Assembly (NCBI RefSeq): GCF_965644225.1
Contig: NZ_CBFFRJ010000049.1
Coordinates: forward strand, 1-34,488
From: CBFFRJ01 sp965644225
GTDB taxonomy: Bacteria > Pseudomonadota > Gammaproteobacteria > Enterobacterales > Enterobacteriaceae
Direction: 5' to 3'
DNA length: 34,488 bases
Shown in pieces: positions 23,290 through 32,660 of the stretch. A program made the position numbers and the translations under genes. The first letter of the stretch is position 1. The number at the start of each line of letters is the position of its first letter. The notes under the pieces were generated by a model, which was not told the origin of the DNA, searched no databases, and saw nothing but the letters and a program-made list of their open reading frames with translations.

Positions 23290-25338
23290 ATGAGTCGTAA
23301 ACCCATGGCCCTGCTCGAACCGACCCTGGTGCGTCAGGCGCTGATAGATTCAATAACCAAATTAAGTCCCCATACCCAGTGGCGTAACCCGGTGATGTTT
23401 ATCGTCTGGCTGGAAAGTCTGCTAACCACCATGCTGGCCCTCGCCATGGCAACCGGGCATCTTGCGGGTAGCGCCGGGTTCACCGGAGCCATCAGCCTGT
23501 GGCTGTGGTTTACCGTGCTGTTCGCCAATTTTGCGGAGGCGCTGGCAGAAGGTCGTAGTAAAGCGCAGGCCAACAGTCTGAAAGGGGTCAAGAAAACGGC
23601 ATTTGCCCGTAAATTACGCGCCCCGCAGCATGATGCGCAGATTGATCATGTTCCGGCATCCGAGCTGCGTAAAGGTGATGTGGTGCTGGTTGAGGCCGGT
23701 GACATTATCCCCTGCGACGGCGAAGTGATTGAAGGGGGCGCATCGGTGGACGAAAGCGCGATCACCGGGGAATCCGCCCCGGTCATTCGTGAATCCGGGG
23801 GGGACTTCGCCTCCGTCACCGGCGGCACGCGTATTCTGTCCGACTGGCTGGTGATTCAGTGCAGCGTCAACCCTGGAGAAACCTTCCTCGACAGCATGAT
23901 TGCCATGGTCGAGGGCGCCCAGCGGCGTAAAACCCCGAACGAAATCGCGCTGACCATTTTGCTGGTCGCCCTGACGCTGGTCTTCCTGCTGGCAACCGCG
24001 ACCCTCTGGCCCTTCTCGGTGTATGGCGGAACAGCGGTCAGCGTAGCCGTGCTGGTCGCCCTGCTGGTCTGCCTGATCCCCACCACCATTGGCGGTTTGC
24101 TCTCTGCCATTGGTGTCGCCGGGATGAGCCGGATGCTGGGGGCAAACGTGATTGCCACCAGCGGACGAGCCGTGGAAGCGGCAGGCGATGTGGACGTGCT
24201 GCTGCTGGATAAAACCGGCACCATCACCCTCGGCAACCGCCAGGCCTCCGAGTTTCTGCCTGCCAGCGGCGTGGATGAGAAAACCCTGGCGGATGCCGCC
24301 CAGCTCTCCTCACTGGCGGATGAAACCCCGGAAGGGCGCAGCATCGTGATCCTGGCCAAGCAGCGCTTCAACCTGCGCGAGCGGGACGTGCAAAGTTTGC
24401 AGGCAACCTTTGTGCCCTTCACTGCGCAAACCCGGATGAGCGGGATTAACGTCGGTGACCGCATGATCCGCAAAGGCTCGGTGGATGCCATTCGTCGCCA
24501 TATTGCCGCCAATAACGGTCAGTTCCCTGCCGAAGTCGATACGCTGGTTGAACGCGTCGCCCGTCAGGGAGCGACACCGCTGGTGGTCGCGGAAGGGGCG
24601 CGGGTGCTGGGGGTTATCTCCCTTAAGGATGTGGTGAAAGGCGGGATCAAAGAACGTTTCGCCCAGCTGCGCAAAATGGGCATCAAAACGGTGATGATCA
24701 CCGGGGACAACCGCCTGACTGCGGCGGCGATTGCCGCGGAAGCGGGCGTGGATGACTTTCTGGCTGAAGCCACGCCGGAAGCCAAACTGGCGCTGATTCG
24801 CCAGTATCAGGCGGAAGGGCGACTGGTGGCGATGACCGGGGATGGTACCAATGATGCCCCTGCGCTGGCCCAGGCCGATGTGGCGGTAGCGATGAACTCC
24901 GGCACCCAGGCCGCCAAAGAGGCGGGCAACATGGTGGATCTGGATTCCAACCCCACCAAGCTGATTGAGGTGGTACATATTGGCAAACAGATGCTGATGA
25001 CCCGCGGCTCACTGACCACCTTCAGTATTGCCAACGACGTGGCGAAGTACTTTGCCATTATTCCGGCGGCCTTCGCTGCAACTTATCCGCAGCTTAATGC
25101 GCTGAACGTGATGCACCTGCACTCCCCGGCCTCAGCGATTTTAAGCGCGGTGGTCTTCAATGCGCTGATCATCGTCTTTTTGATCCCCCTGGCCCTGAAA
25201 GGGGTGAGCTATAAGCCGCTGAGCGCCCCGGCGATGTTGCGCCGCAATCTGTGGATTTACGGACTGGGCGGACTGGTTGTGCCCTTTATCGGGATCAAAC
25301 TTATCGACCTGCTGCTGACCCTGTTAGAACTTGTGTAA
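23290..25338 (+). CDS. kdpB: K+-transporting P-type ATPase subunit KdpB
   Basis: ATP-hydrolysing subunit of the Kdp pump. Key residues are in place: Asp307 in LLLDKTGT (phosphorylated aspartate), the actuator TGES with Ser162 (the site of inhibitory phosphorylation in E. coli), TGDNRLTA and MTGDGTNDAPALAQADV of the P domain. The ATG at 23290 gives the standard 682 residues; a GTG immediately before it (23287) is in frame and slightly better spaced from GGAG, so the first residue is uncertain by one codon. Confidence 0.98.
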   Translation: MSRKPMALLEPTLVRQALIDSITKLSPHTQWRNPVMFIVWLESLLTTMLALAMATGHLAGSAGFTGAISLWLWFTVLFANFAEALAEGRSKAQANSLKGVKKTAFARKLRAPQHDAQIDHVPASELRKGDVVLVEAGDIIPCDGEVIEGGASVDESAITGESAPVIRESGGDFASVTGGTRILSDWLVIQCSVNPGETFLDSMIAMVEGAQRRKTPNEIALTILLVALTLVFLLATATLWPFSVYGGTAVSVAVLVALLVCLIPTTIGGLLSAIGVAGMSRMLGANVIATSGRAVEAAGDVDVLLLDKTGTITLGNRQASEFLPASGVDEKTLADAAQLSSLADETPEGRSIVILAKQRFNLRERDVQSLQATFVPFTAQTRMSGINVGDRMIRKGSVDAIRRHIAANNGQFPAEVDTLVERVARQGATPLVVAEGARVLGVISLKDVVKGGIKERFAQLRKMGIKTVMITGDNRLTAAAIAAEAGVDDFLAEATPEAKLALIRQYQAEGRLVAMTGDGTNDAPALAQADVAVAMNSGTQAAKEAGNMVDLDSNPTKLIEVVHIGKQMLMTRGSLTTFSIANDVAKYFAIIPAAFAATYPQLNALNVMHLHSPASAILSAVVFNALIIVFLIPLALKGVSYKPLSAPAMLRRNLWIYGLGGLVVPFIGIKLIDLLLTLLELV

Positions 25339-25350
25339 GAGGAATAAAAA

Positions 25351-25926
25351 ATGTCTTTGATTCGCCCGGCTTTTCTACTCTTATTACTGATGACACTCAT
25401 CACCGGTGGCCTCTACCCGTTGGTCACCACCGCCCTGGGTCAATGGTGGTTTAAGGCCCAGGCTAATGGCTCGTTGATCGAGGATAGCGGGCTGGTGCGC
25501 GGCTCTCGCCTGATTGGGCAGAACTTTACCGCGCCAGGCTATTTCCATGGAAGACCGTCAGCCACGGCGGATACGCCCTATAATCCGCAGGCCTCCGGCG
25601 GCAGTAACCTGGCCGCGAGTAATCCGGAGCTGGATAAGCAGGTCAGCGCCCGGGTGACAGAACTGCGTGCGCAAAACCCGCAGGCAGAGGCGGTGGTCCC
25701 GGTGGAGTTGATAACCACCTCGGCAAGTGGGCTGGACAATAACCTGACGCCGCCAGCCGCTGCCTGGCAGATCCCCAGAGTGGCCCAGGCGCGTGGGCTG
25801 AGCCGTGATGCAGTGGCGAAACTGGTGGTGGAACATACGGAAAAACCGCTGGTGGATTTTATCGGTCAGCCAGTGGTAAATATTGTCGAGCTGAATCTGG
25901 CGCTGGACGCACTTAAGGATAACTAA
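25351..25926 (+). CDS. kdpC: K+-transporting ATPase subunit KdpC
   Basis: 191-residue accessory subunit with a single N-terminal membrane helix (about 7-28) and a periplasmic domain with the family's SRLIGQNF, FHGRPSA, NLAASNPELDKQV and DNNLTPPAAAWQIPRVA motifs. It is required for assembly of KdpFABC. It sits 12 nt after kdpB and only 3 nt before kdpD, with AGAGGAA as ribosome site. Confidence 0.97.
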   Translation: MSLIRPAFLLLLLMTLITGGLYPLVTTALGQWWFKAQANGSLIEDSGLVRGSRLIGQNFTAPGYFHGRPSATADTPYNPQASGGSNLAASNPELDKQVSARVTELRAQNPQAEAVVPVELITTSASGLDNNLTPPAAAWQIPRVAQARGLSRDAVAKLVVEHTEKPLVDFIGQPVVNIVELNLALDALKDN

Positions 25927-25929
25927 GCA

Positions 25930-28617
25930 ATGACAGACGAGCCCTTGCGCCCGGACCCCGACAGGTTACTGGAACATACGGCAACCACTCACCGTGGGAA
26001 GCTGAAGATCTTTTTTGGCGCCTGTGCCGGTGTGGGAAAAACCTTTGCTATGTTGCAGGAAGCCCAGCGGCAGCGGGCGCAGGGGCTGGATGTGCTTATC
26101 GGCGTGGTAGAAACACACGGCCGTAAAGAGACCGCCGCCCTGCTGAGCGGTCTGGCGATACTGCCGCCAAAACGCCTTGCCCACCGAGGGCGACTGATTC
26201 AGGCGTTCGATCTCGACGCCGCCCTCGCCCGGCGTCCGGCCTTGATTCTGATGGACGAACTGGCGCACAGCAACGCGCCTGGAACCCGCCATCCGAAACG
26301 CTGGCAGGATGTGGAAGAGTTGCTGGAAGCAGGCATTGACGTGCTGACCACGGTAAATGTTCAGCATCTGGAAAGCCTCAACGATGTGGTCAGCGGCGTC
26401 ACCGGTATCCAGGTGCGTGAGACGGTTCCGGATCCCTTTTTTGATGCCGCAGATGAAATCGTGCTGGTGGATCTCCCTCCCGGCGATTTACGCCAGCGCC
26501 TGCATGAAGGCAAGGTCTATATCGGCGGCCAGGCTGAGCGCGCCATCGAACATTTCTTTCGCAAAGGCAATCTTATCGCCCTGCGCGAACTGGCGCTGCG
26601 CCGCACTGCCGATCGGGTGGACGATCAGATGCGCGCCTGGCGCGATCGCCTTGGCGATGAAAAAGTCTGGCATACCCGTGACGCCATTCTGCTCTGCGTC
26701 GGGCACGGTAAGGGCAATGAAAAGCTTATTCGAACCGCCGCACGACTGGCAACCAGGCTCGGCAGCGTCTGGCATGCGGTCTATGTGGAAACGCCCGCCC
26801 TGCACAAACTGCCTGAGCAGCAGCGACGGGCGATCCTCGCCGCCCTGCATCTGGCTCAGGAGCTGGGAGCGGAAACCGCGACCCTTTCCGATACCGCGGA
26901 AGATAACGCCATTGTGCGCTACGCCCGGGAGCATAATCTCGGCAAAATTCTGATTGGCAGACCAACCCGACGCAACTGGTTCAGCCGGGAGTCGCTTGCT
27001 GACCGTCTGGCGCGGCGGGCGGCGGATCTTGACCTGCTGATTATTGCTCCGGACGATACGCCGGTGACCCTGCCTTCGCGACCAGCCGACAGCCGTTCGT
27101 TTATGGAGCGCTGGCGGGTGCAGCTAAAAGGCTGCCTGGTGGCTCTCGCCCTGTGTGCCGCCATTACACTGATTGCAATGCAATGGCTGATGGCTTTCGA
27201 TGCCGCCAACCTGGTGATGGTCTATTTGCTGGGTGTGGTGGTGGTCGCCCTGCTGTATGGTCGCTGGCCGTCGGCCTTTGCTACGGTCATCAACGTGGTC
27301 AGTTTTGACCTCTTTTTTATTGCTCCGCGTGGCACGCTGGCGGTCTCTGATGTGCAGTATCTGCTGACCTTCGGCGTGATGCTTACCGTCGGTCTGGTTA
27401 TCGGCAATCTCACGGCTGGCGTACGCTATCAGGCGCGTGTAGCCCGCTATCGCGAGCAGCGCACCCGTCATCTGTATGAGATGTCGAAAGCGCTGGCATC
27501 CGGTCGTAGCGATGGCGACATTGCCAGCACCAGCGAAGCCTTTATTCGCTCAACCTTCAACGCCCGCAGCCAGGTCTTATTGCCGGATGACGCAGGCAAA
27601 CTGGTGGCTGTCACCCAGGGGCAAAACACCACGCCATGGGATGACGCCATCGCCCGCTGGAGCTTTGACAAAGGCCAGCCCGCTGGAGCGGGTACCGATA
27701 CCCTGCCCGGCGTGCCTTACCAGATTTTGCCGCTGAAAAGCGCGCAGAAAACCCATGGGCTGGTGATTGTCGAACCGGCGAATTTGCGCCTGCTGATGGT
27801 GCCGGAACAGCAGCGATTACTGGAAACCTTCACCCTGCTGGTCGCCAGCGCGCTGGAGCGCCAGGCGCTAATCAGCAGCGAAGAGCAAGCCCGTTTCGCC
27901 AGTGAGCGCGAGAGCATCCGTAACTCACTGCTTGCCGCCCTCTCCCACGATTTACGCACCCCGCTCACCGTATTGTTCGGTCAGGCCGAAATTCTGACCC
28001 TGGATCTCGCCAGCGAAGGCTCAAAACATGCCCTCCAGGCCAGCGAAATCCGCCAGCATGTGCTTAATACCACCCGTCTGGTCAACAACTTGCTCGATAT
28101 GGCGCGTATCCAGTCCGGGGGCTTTAATTTAAAGAAAGAATGGCTCACCCTCGAAGAAGTGGTCGGCAGCGCATTGCGGATGCTGGAGCCTGGTTCAGGC
28201 GGTCGGCATATTGCGCTAAACCTGCCGGATCCATTAATGCTGGTCCATGTGGATGGCCCCTTGTTTGAACGGGTGCTGATCAACCTGCTGGAGAATGCGC
28301 TGAAATATGCAGGCTCCCGGGCCGGGATTGGCATTCGCGCGCTGACGGAAGTCTCCCGCTTGACCCTTGAGGTCTGGGACAACGGACCCGGTATTCCCGC
28401 CGGGCAGGAGCAGGCGATTTTTGCCAAGTTTGCCCGCGGCAATAAAGAGTCATCCATTCCGGGCGTAGGGCTGGGGCTGGCAATTTGTAAGGCGATTGTT
28501 GAGGTCCATGGCGGCACCATCAGTGCGACTAACCGCCCGGAAGGCGGTGCCTGTTTTCGTGTTACACTGCCGCTGGATGCCCCACCACAACTGGATGACC
28601 TCCCCGAGGATCTGTGA
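25930..28617 (+). CDS. kdpD: Osmosensitive K+ channel histidine kinase KdpD
   Basis: Sensor kinase responding to K+ limitation. The 895 residues show the N-terminal KdpD domain with Walker A GACAGVGKT (about 31-39) and MDELAH, a universal-stress-protein-like domain (about 250-370), four closely spaced membrane helices (about 400-500), a GAF-like region and the kinase core: HDLRTPL with the phosphorylated His, NLLENALKYA, DNGPGIP and GVGLGLAICKAI. The stop overlaps kdpE by 4 nt (GTGA). In E. coli the phosphatase and kinase balance is further tuned by PtsN; nothing here contradicts that. Confidence 0.98.
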   Translation: MTDEPLRPDPDRLLEHTATTHRGKLKIFFGACAGVGKTFAMLQEAQRQRAQGLDVLIGVVETHGRKETAALLSGLAILPPKRLAHRGRLIQAFDLDAALARRPALILMDELAHSNAPGTRHPKRWQDVEELLEAGIDVLTTVNVQHLESLNDVVSGVTGIQVRETVPDPFFDAADEIVLVDLPPGDLRQRLHEGKVYIGGQAERAIEHFFRKGNLIALRELALRRTADRVDDQMRAWRDRLGDEKVWHTRDAILLCVGHGKGNEKLIRTAARLATRLGSVWHAVYVETPALHKLPEQQRRAILAALHLAQELGAETATLSDTAEDNAIVRYAREHNLGKILIGRPTRRNWFSRESLADRLARRAADLDLLIIAPDDTPVTLPSRPADSRSFMERWRVQLKGCLVALALCAAITLIAMQWLMAFDAANLVMVYLLGVVVVALLYGRWPSAFATVINVVSFDLFFIAPRGTLAVSDVQYLLTFGVMLTVGLVIGNLTAGVRYQARVARYREQRTRHLYEMSKALASGRSDGDIASTSEAFIRSTFNARSQVLLPDDAGKLVAVTQGQNTTPWDDAIARWSFDKGQPAGAGTDTLPGVPYQILPLKSAQKTHGLVIVEPANLRLLMVPEQQRLLETFTLLVASALERQALISSEEQARFASERESIRNSLLAALSHDLRTPLTVLFGQAEILTLDLASEGSKHALQASEIRQHVLNTTRLVNNLLDMARIQSGGFNLKKEWLTLEEVVGSALRMLEPGSGGRHIALNLPDPLMLVHVDGPLFERVLINLLENALKYAGSRAGIGIRALTEVSRLTLEVWDNGPGIPAGQEQAIFAKFARGNKESSIPGVGLGLAICKAIVEVHGGTISATNRPEGGACFRVTLPLDAPPQLDDLPEDL

Positions 28618-29291
28618 TTAACGTTGTTATTGTCGAAGATGAACAAGCCATTCGCCGCTTTCTGCGCACCGCGCTGGAAGCTGAAGGGCTGCGGGTGTAT
28701 GAGGCCGACACCTTACAACGCGGGCTGATTGAAACGGCGACCCGCAAACCTGATCTGGTGATCCTCGATTTGGGTTTGCCGGACGGCGACGGGATCGATT
28801 TTATTCGCGACTTGCGTCAGTGGAGCCAGATCCCGGTGATTGTGCTGTCTGCCCGAACCGAGGAGAGCGATAAGATTGCCGCCCTTGATGCCGGTGCTGA
28901 CGATTATCTCAGTAAACCCTTTGGCATCGGTGAACTGCAGGCGCGCCTGCGTGTGGCATTGCGCCGCCATGCCGGAGCGCAGCAGAGCTCGCCGCGGGTG
29001 ACCTTTGGCAGTATTGAACTTGATCTTGCCAGCCGCAGAATTGTTAAAGATGGCGAAGAGCTGCATCTCACCCCTATCGAGTTTCGTCTGCTCGCCGTGT
29101 TAGTTAATAATCATGGGAAAGTGCTCACCCAGCGCCAGCTATTAAGCCAGGTGTGGGGGCCGAATGCGGTTGAACATAGTCATTATTTGCGCATTTATAT
29201 GGGGCATCTTCGCCAGAAGCTGGAAGCGGATCCTGCGCGTCCACGCCATTTACTCACCGAAACCGGTATTGGCTACCGCTTTATGCTGTAA
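28614..29291 (+). CDS. kdpE: Response regulator KdpE
   Basis: OmpR-family activator of kdpFABC. Of 225 residues (as in E. coli), the receiver domain has the acidic pair in VEDE (8-10), Asp52 (LDLGLPDG) as phosphoacceptor and Lys in DDYLSKPFG; the C-terminal winged helix has LTPIEFRLLAVL and RIYMGHLRQKLE. The start is GTG at 28614, inside the kdpD stop. In K-12 speF-potE follow; here the next gene is the convergent pgm. Confidence 0.98.
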   Translation: MINVVIVEDEQAIRRFLRTALEAEGLRVYEADTLQRGLIETATRKPDLVILDLGLPDGDGIDFIRDLRQWSQIPVIVLSARTEESDKIAALDAGADDYLSKPFGIGELQARLRVALRRHAGAQQSSPRVTFGSIELDLASRRIVKDGEELHLTPIEFRLLAVLVNNHGKVLTQRQLLSQVWGPNAVEHSHYLRIYMGHLRQKLEADPARPRHLLTETGIGYRFML

Positions 29292-29301
29292 GGACCGACG
29301 T

Positions 29302-29334
29302 AAAAAAGCCCGGTCGCGAAAACGCTAACCGGGC
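29302..29334 (-). terminator. Terminator of pgm (convergent with kdpE)
   Basis: Stem GCCCGGT (29308-29314)/ACCGGGC (29328-29334) with a 13-nt loop. Minus-strand transcription from pgm meets the stem and then T6 (29307-29302). On the plus strand no T-run follows, so it may end kdpE transcripts only poorly. Confidence 0.85.
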
Positions 29335-29356
29335 CTGGGAACAACGCCTTAATGCA

Positions 29357-30997
29357 TCAGGCGTTTTTCAGGACTTCACTGACAATCTCTACCGCTTCTT
29401 TCTCAATCAGCTTACGGTGTTCTTCACCGAGGAAGCTTTCGCAGTAAATCTTATAAGCGTCTTCCGTACCCGACGGACGGGCAGCAAACCAGCCGTTTTC
29501 CGTCATCACTTTCAGGCCGCCGATAGAAGCGCCGTTACCCGGAGCTGCGGTCAGACGCGCGGTAATAGGGTCGCCGGCAAGCTGACTTGCGCTGACCATT
29601 TCCGGAGAAAGCTTAGACAGCGCCGCTTTCTGCGCTGAGGTTGCGCTGGCGCCCAGACGGTTGTAGCTCGGCGCGCCAAAGCGGGCAGCCAGTTCGTCAT
29701 AGTGCTGCTGCGGATTTTTACCGGTTACGGCCGTGATTTCTGCCGCCAGCAGGCACATGATGATGCCGTCTTTATCCGTTGACCACGGCGTGCCATCAAA
29801 GCGCAGGAAGGAAGCCCCGGCACTTTCTTCGCCGCCGAAGCCAAAGCTACCGTCAAACAGGCCATCAACAAACCATTTAAAACCAACCGGTACTTCCACC
29901 AGCTTACGACCGAGATCGTTGACCACGCGGTCAATCATCGCGGAAGAGACCAGGGTTTTACCGACCACAACCTCTTTACCCCACTGCGGACGATGCTGGA
30001 AGAGGTAGTCAATCGCCACCGCCAGATAATGGTTCGGATTCATCAGCCCGGCCGGAGTGACAATACCGTGGCGGTCGTAGTCCGGGTCATTGGCAAAGGC
30101 TAAATCGAACTTGTCGCGCAGCGCCAGCAAACCGGCCATCGCACACTCAGAGGAGCAGTCCATGCGGATCACGCCGTCTTTGTCGAGGTGCATAAAGCGG
30201 AAAGTCTGATCAACCTGGTCGTTCACGATGGTCAGGTCGAGCTTGTAGAATTCGGCGATGCGTTTCCAGTACTCAATACCGGAACCGCCCAGCGGATCGA
30301 CACCCAGTTTCAGGCCTGCTTTCTGGATAGCCGCCATATCGACGATATCAGCCAGCCCTTCGATAAACGGCTGCACCAGATCCTGTTCTTTCACATGACC
30401 CGAAGCCAGCGCCGCGTCCAGGGGGATACGTTTGACCCCTTTCAGCCCTTCGGCCAACAGCGCGTTGGCACGGTCTTCCACCACTTTGGTGACGTTGGTG
30501 TCAGCCGGGCCGCCGTTTGGCGGGTTATATTTAATGCCCCCGTCTTCCGGCGGGTTGTGCGAAGGCGTAATAACAATCCCATCCGCCAGCGCGCCGCCTT
30601 TCTTGTTATGCACCAGAATGGCATTGGAGACCGCAGGCGTCGGGGTATAACCGTTGTTTTCCTGCACAATCAGATCAACGCCGTTTGCAGCGAGAACTTC
30701 CAGTACAGAAATAAAGGCAGGTTCAGACAAGGCGTGGGTATCTTTACCCACATAGCACGGCCCGGTGATACCGTTTTTGGCGCGCTCTTCGGCGATAGCC
30801 TGAGCAATCGCCAGAATATGCTGTTCGTTAAAGCTATGACGCCCCGCGCTACCGCGGTGGCCTGACGTACCAAACTTTACTGCATGCTCAGCGTTACCGA
30901 CTTCCGGTTTCAGCACGTAGTACTGGGCGGTAAGTTGGGCGACGTTGATCAAATCGCTCTGTTGCGCAGGGTGCCCCGCACGTTCGTGGTTAGCCAT
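29357..30997 (-). CDS. pgm: Phosphoglucomutase (alpha-D-glucose 1,6-bisphosphate dependent)
   Basis: Interconverts glucose-1-phosphate and glucose-6-phosphate, supplying UDP-glucose synthesis and galactose/maltose catabolism. The ATG at 30997 (MANHERAGHPAQQSD) gives 546 residues as in E. coli and is preceded by AAGGA; a 7-codon in-frame extension lacks a site. The phosphoserine loop is ITPSHNPPEDGG, the metal loop FANDPDYDRHG, the sugar loop FGGEESAG and the phosphate loop RPSGTED. It starts 24 nt after seqA and is probably co-transcribed with it. Confidence 0.98.
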   Translation of the reverse strand: MANHERAGHPAQQSDLINVAQLTAQYYVLKPEVGNAEHAVKFGTSGHRGSAGRHSFNEQHILAIAQAIAEERAKNGITGPCYVGKDTHALSEPAFISVLEVLAANGVDLIVQENNGYTPTPAVSNAILVHNKKGGALADGIVITPSHNPPEDGGIKYNPPNGGPADTNVTKVVEDRANALLAEGLKGVKRIPLDAALASGHVKEQDLVQPFIEGLADIVDMAAIQKAGLKLGVDPLGGSGIEYWKRIAEFYKLDLTIVNDQVDQTFRFMHLDKDGVIRMDCSSECAMAGLLALRDKFDLAFANDPDYDRHGIVTPAGLMNPNHYLAVAIDYLFQHRPQWGKEVVVGKTLVSSAMIDRVVNDLGRKLVEVPVGFKWFVDGLFDGSFGFGGEESAGASFLRFDGTPWSTDKDGIIMCLLAAEITAVTGKNPQQHYDELAARFGAPSYNRLGASATSAQKAALSKLSPEMVSASQLAGDPITARLTAAPGNGASIGGLKVMTENGWFAARPSGTEDAYKIYCESFLGEEHRKLIEKEAVEIVSEVLKNA

Positions 30998-31021
30998 TGC
31001 CTGGTCCTTTATATGCAAGGA

Positions 31022-31573
31022 TTAAATTGTGCCGCAAACCTTTTCAATCAATTCCACCGGGAACTGCATTGACTGCATGATGTGCTCCACCATGCTGCAT
31101 TTACGACCCGTATTGGTGTTAGTGATGACCCAGTATGGTGTCTCTGGCACCTGTTTTGGCTTTGTCTGATTGCCGTTTTGCAACAAGGTCTGCTCATCAG
31201 AGGCAAAGTATACGCGGGTACGCCCATGCAAAGATTCAGTGGATTCTGCAAAAGCGTTGTTGTCCAGAGAATAGAGAGTAGAGAGCACCAGCAGGAAGCG
31301 GTTCACCGCTTTTTTCTGCTCGGCGTACTCATCAGACAGCAGTAACTCGCGCACGGCACGCACTTTATCTTTTGCCGTATTAGCCGGTTTGACCTCTTCA
31401 GTCTTCGGCGCAACAGGGGTTTCTTTTACAACAGCAGGAAGCGTGCTTGCAGGCTGAGAAGTGGCGGAGAATTTCAACATGCGCCGTAAAATGTCGGATG
31501 CGCTCTCACCAATATGCTTCGTGTGGCTGGCAATATAACTGTAGAGTTCGTCATCAACTTCAATTGTTTTCAT
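31022..31573 (-). CDS. seqA: Negative regulator of replication initiation SeqA
   Basis: Binds hemimethylated GATC pairs and sequesters oriC and the dnaA promoter after replication. The start at 31573 (MKTIEVDDELYSYIASHTKHIGESASDILRR, split here by domain) gives 183 residues against 181 in E. coli; the 11-codon upstream extension is not in the family. The N-terminal oligomerisation domain (1-35) is nearly invariant; the linker (about 48-75) diverges and carries two extra residues; the DNA-binding domain has HGRTRVYF and ITNTNTGRKCSM, which contain the residues that read the methylated site. Divergent from ybfF. Confidence 0.98.
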   Translation of the reverse strand: MKTIEVDDELYSYIASHTKHIGESASDILRRMLKFSATSQPASTLPAVVKETPVAPKTEEVKPANTAKDKVRAVRELLLSDEYAEQKKAVNRFLLVLSTLYSLDNNAFAESTESLHGRTRVYFASDEQTLLQNGNQTKPKQVPETPYWVITNTNTGRKCSMVEHIMQSMQFPVELIEKVCGTI

Positions 31574-31754
31574 TTTAATCCAGTGCAGTGTCTTATCTGA
31601 ATACAAGTCATTGAGATTATAAAGTCAAATCTCAACAGCGGATAGCGCTAAACCTGAGTGCTACGAAGTTAGATCCTGTCTGAACCTTGCAGCCGTGCGG
31701 TAGAATGTTCAACATAATACTCTAATCCGTAAGAGCGAAAAAAAGAACTTTGCC
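31574..31754. promoter_or_regulatory. Divergent seqA / ybfF promoter region
   Basis: 181 nt. For seqA a perfect TATAAT lies on the minus strand at 31621-31616 but without a good -35. For ybfF TTGCAG (31687-31692) could serve as -35, with no well-spaced -10. Both assignments are tentative. Confidence 0.4.
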
Positions 31755-32525
31755 ATGAAATTGAATACCCGAGCGCAATCTGCACAACAATCGAACAACA
31801 ATTCTCCCATCGTGCTGGTCCATGGTCTGTTTGGTAGCCTGGATAACCTTGGCATCCTCGCCCGCGAGCTGGTCGCTGACCACGATATTCTTCAGGTTGA
31901 TATGCGTAACCACGGGCTTTCAGCACGTTCGCCCGAGATGAATTATCCGGCCATGGCGCAGGATCTGCTGGACACGCTGGATGCGCACTCTATTGAACGC
32001 GCCACCTTTATCGGCCACTCGATGGGGGGAAAAGCGGTGATGGCCTTAACCGCGCTTGCTCCACAGCGTATGGCCGGTTTAGTCGCTATCGATATCGCGC
32101 CGGTCGATTATGCGGTGCGTCGCCACGATGAAATATTTGCGGCGATCAATGCCGTCACCGCAGCGCAGGCCGCAACCCGTCAGCAGGCGGCGGCGGTGAT
32201 GCGTAACGTGATTGATGAAGAAGGCGTCATTCAGTTTTTATTGAAATCTTTCGTTGACGGTCAGTGGCGCTTTAATGTCCCGGTACTCTGGGAGCAGTAT
32301 CCTCACATTGTCGGATGGGAAGAGGTTCCGGCTTGGGAGCACCCGGCCCTGTTTATTCCTGGCGGCAATTCACCTTATGTGACGGAACAGTACCGACAGC
32401 CGCTGCTTAAACAGTTCCCGCAGGCGAAAGCCCATGTGATTGCGGGTGCCGGGCATTGGGTACATGCAGAAAAACCCGAGGCGGTTTTGCGCGCCATCCG
32501 TCGTTATCTTGCTGATAACGCATAA
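31755..32525 (+). CDS. ybfF: Alpha/beta-hydrolase YbfF (esterase)
   Basis: Cytoplasmic serine esterase; the E. coli enzyme hydrolyses short acyl esters including acyl-CoA thioesters in vitro, and its natural substrate is unsettled. The 256 residues carry the oxyanion motif HGLFGS, the nucleophile elbow GHSMGG with Ser89, an Asp in AIDIAPVDY and the catalytic His in AGAGHWVHAEKP. The first gene of a plus-strand run with ybfE and fldA, each with its own apparent promoter. Confidence 0.95.
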   Translation: MKLNTRAQSAQQSNNNSPIVLVHGLFGSLDNLGILARELVADHDILQVDMRNHGLSARSPEMNYPAMAQDLLDTLDAHSIERATFIGHSMGGKAVMALTALAPQRMAGLVAIDIAPVDYAVRRHDEIFAAINAVTAAQAATRQQAAAVMRNVIDEEGVIQFLLKSFVDGQWRFNVPVLWEQYPHIVGWEEVPAWEHPALFIPGGNSPYVTEQYRQPLLKQFPQAKAHVIAGAGHWVHAEKPEAVLRAIRRYLADNA

Positions 32526-32543
32526 CTGATTAAAAACCCGGCG
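32524..32543 (+). promoter_or_regulatory. LexA-like box upstream of ybfE, one half degenerate
   Basis: The 20 bases starting at the end of the ybfF stop codon correspond to the SOS box reported for E. coli ybfE. As I recall that site it is CTG-N10-CAG; here it reads CTG-N10-CGG, so one half-site is altered. It lies about 27 bp upstream of the probable -35 of ybfE. Confidence 0.45.
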
Positions 32544-32569
32544 ACCGGTTGCCAGAACGCGCCCGGGCA

Positions 32570-32598
32570 TTGGCGTCCCCGCAAGCCTGATGTATGAT
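32570..32598 (+). promoter_or_regulatory. ybfE promoter
   Basis: TTGGCG (32570-32575) and TATGAT (32593-32598) are separated by 17 nt, four and five matches to consensus, about 65 nt ahead of the ybfE start. Confidence 0.55.
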
Positions 32599-32660
32599 GG
32601 CGCGCTAATCAGCCCGGGCAACGACCCGATTGCTTGTATTTCCCGTAGTATCCTTAAATC

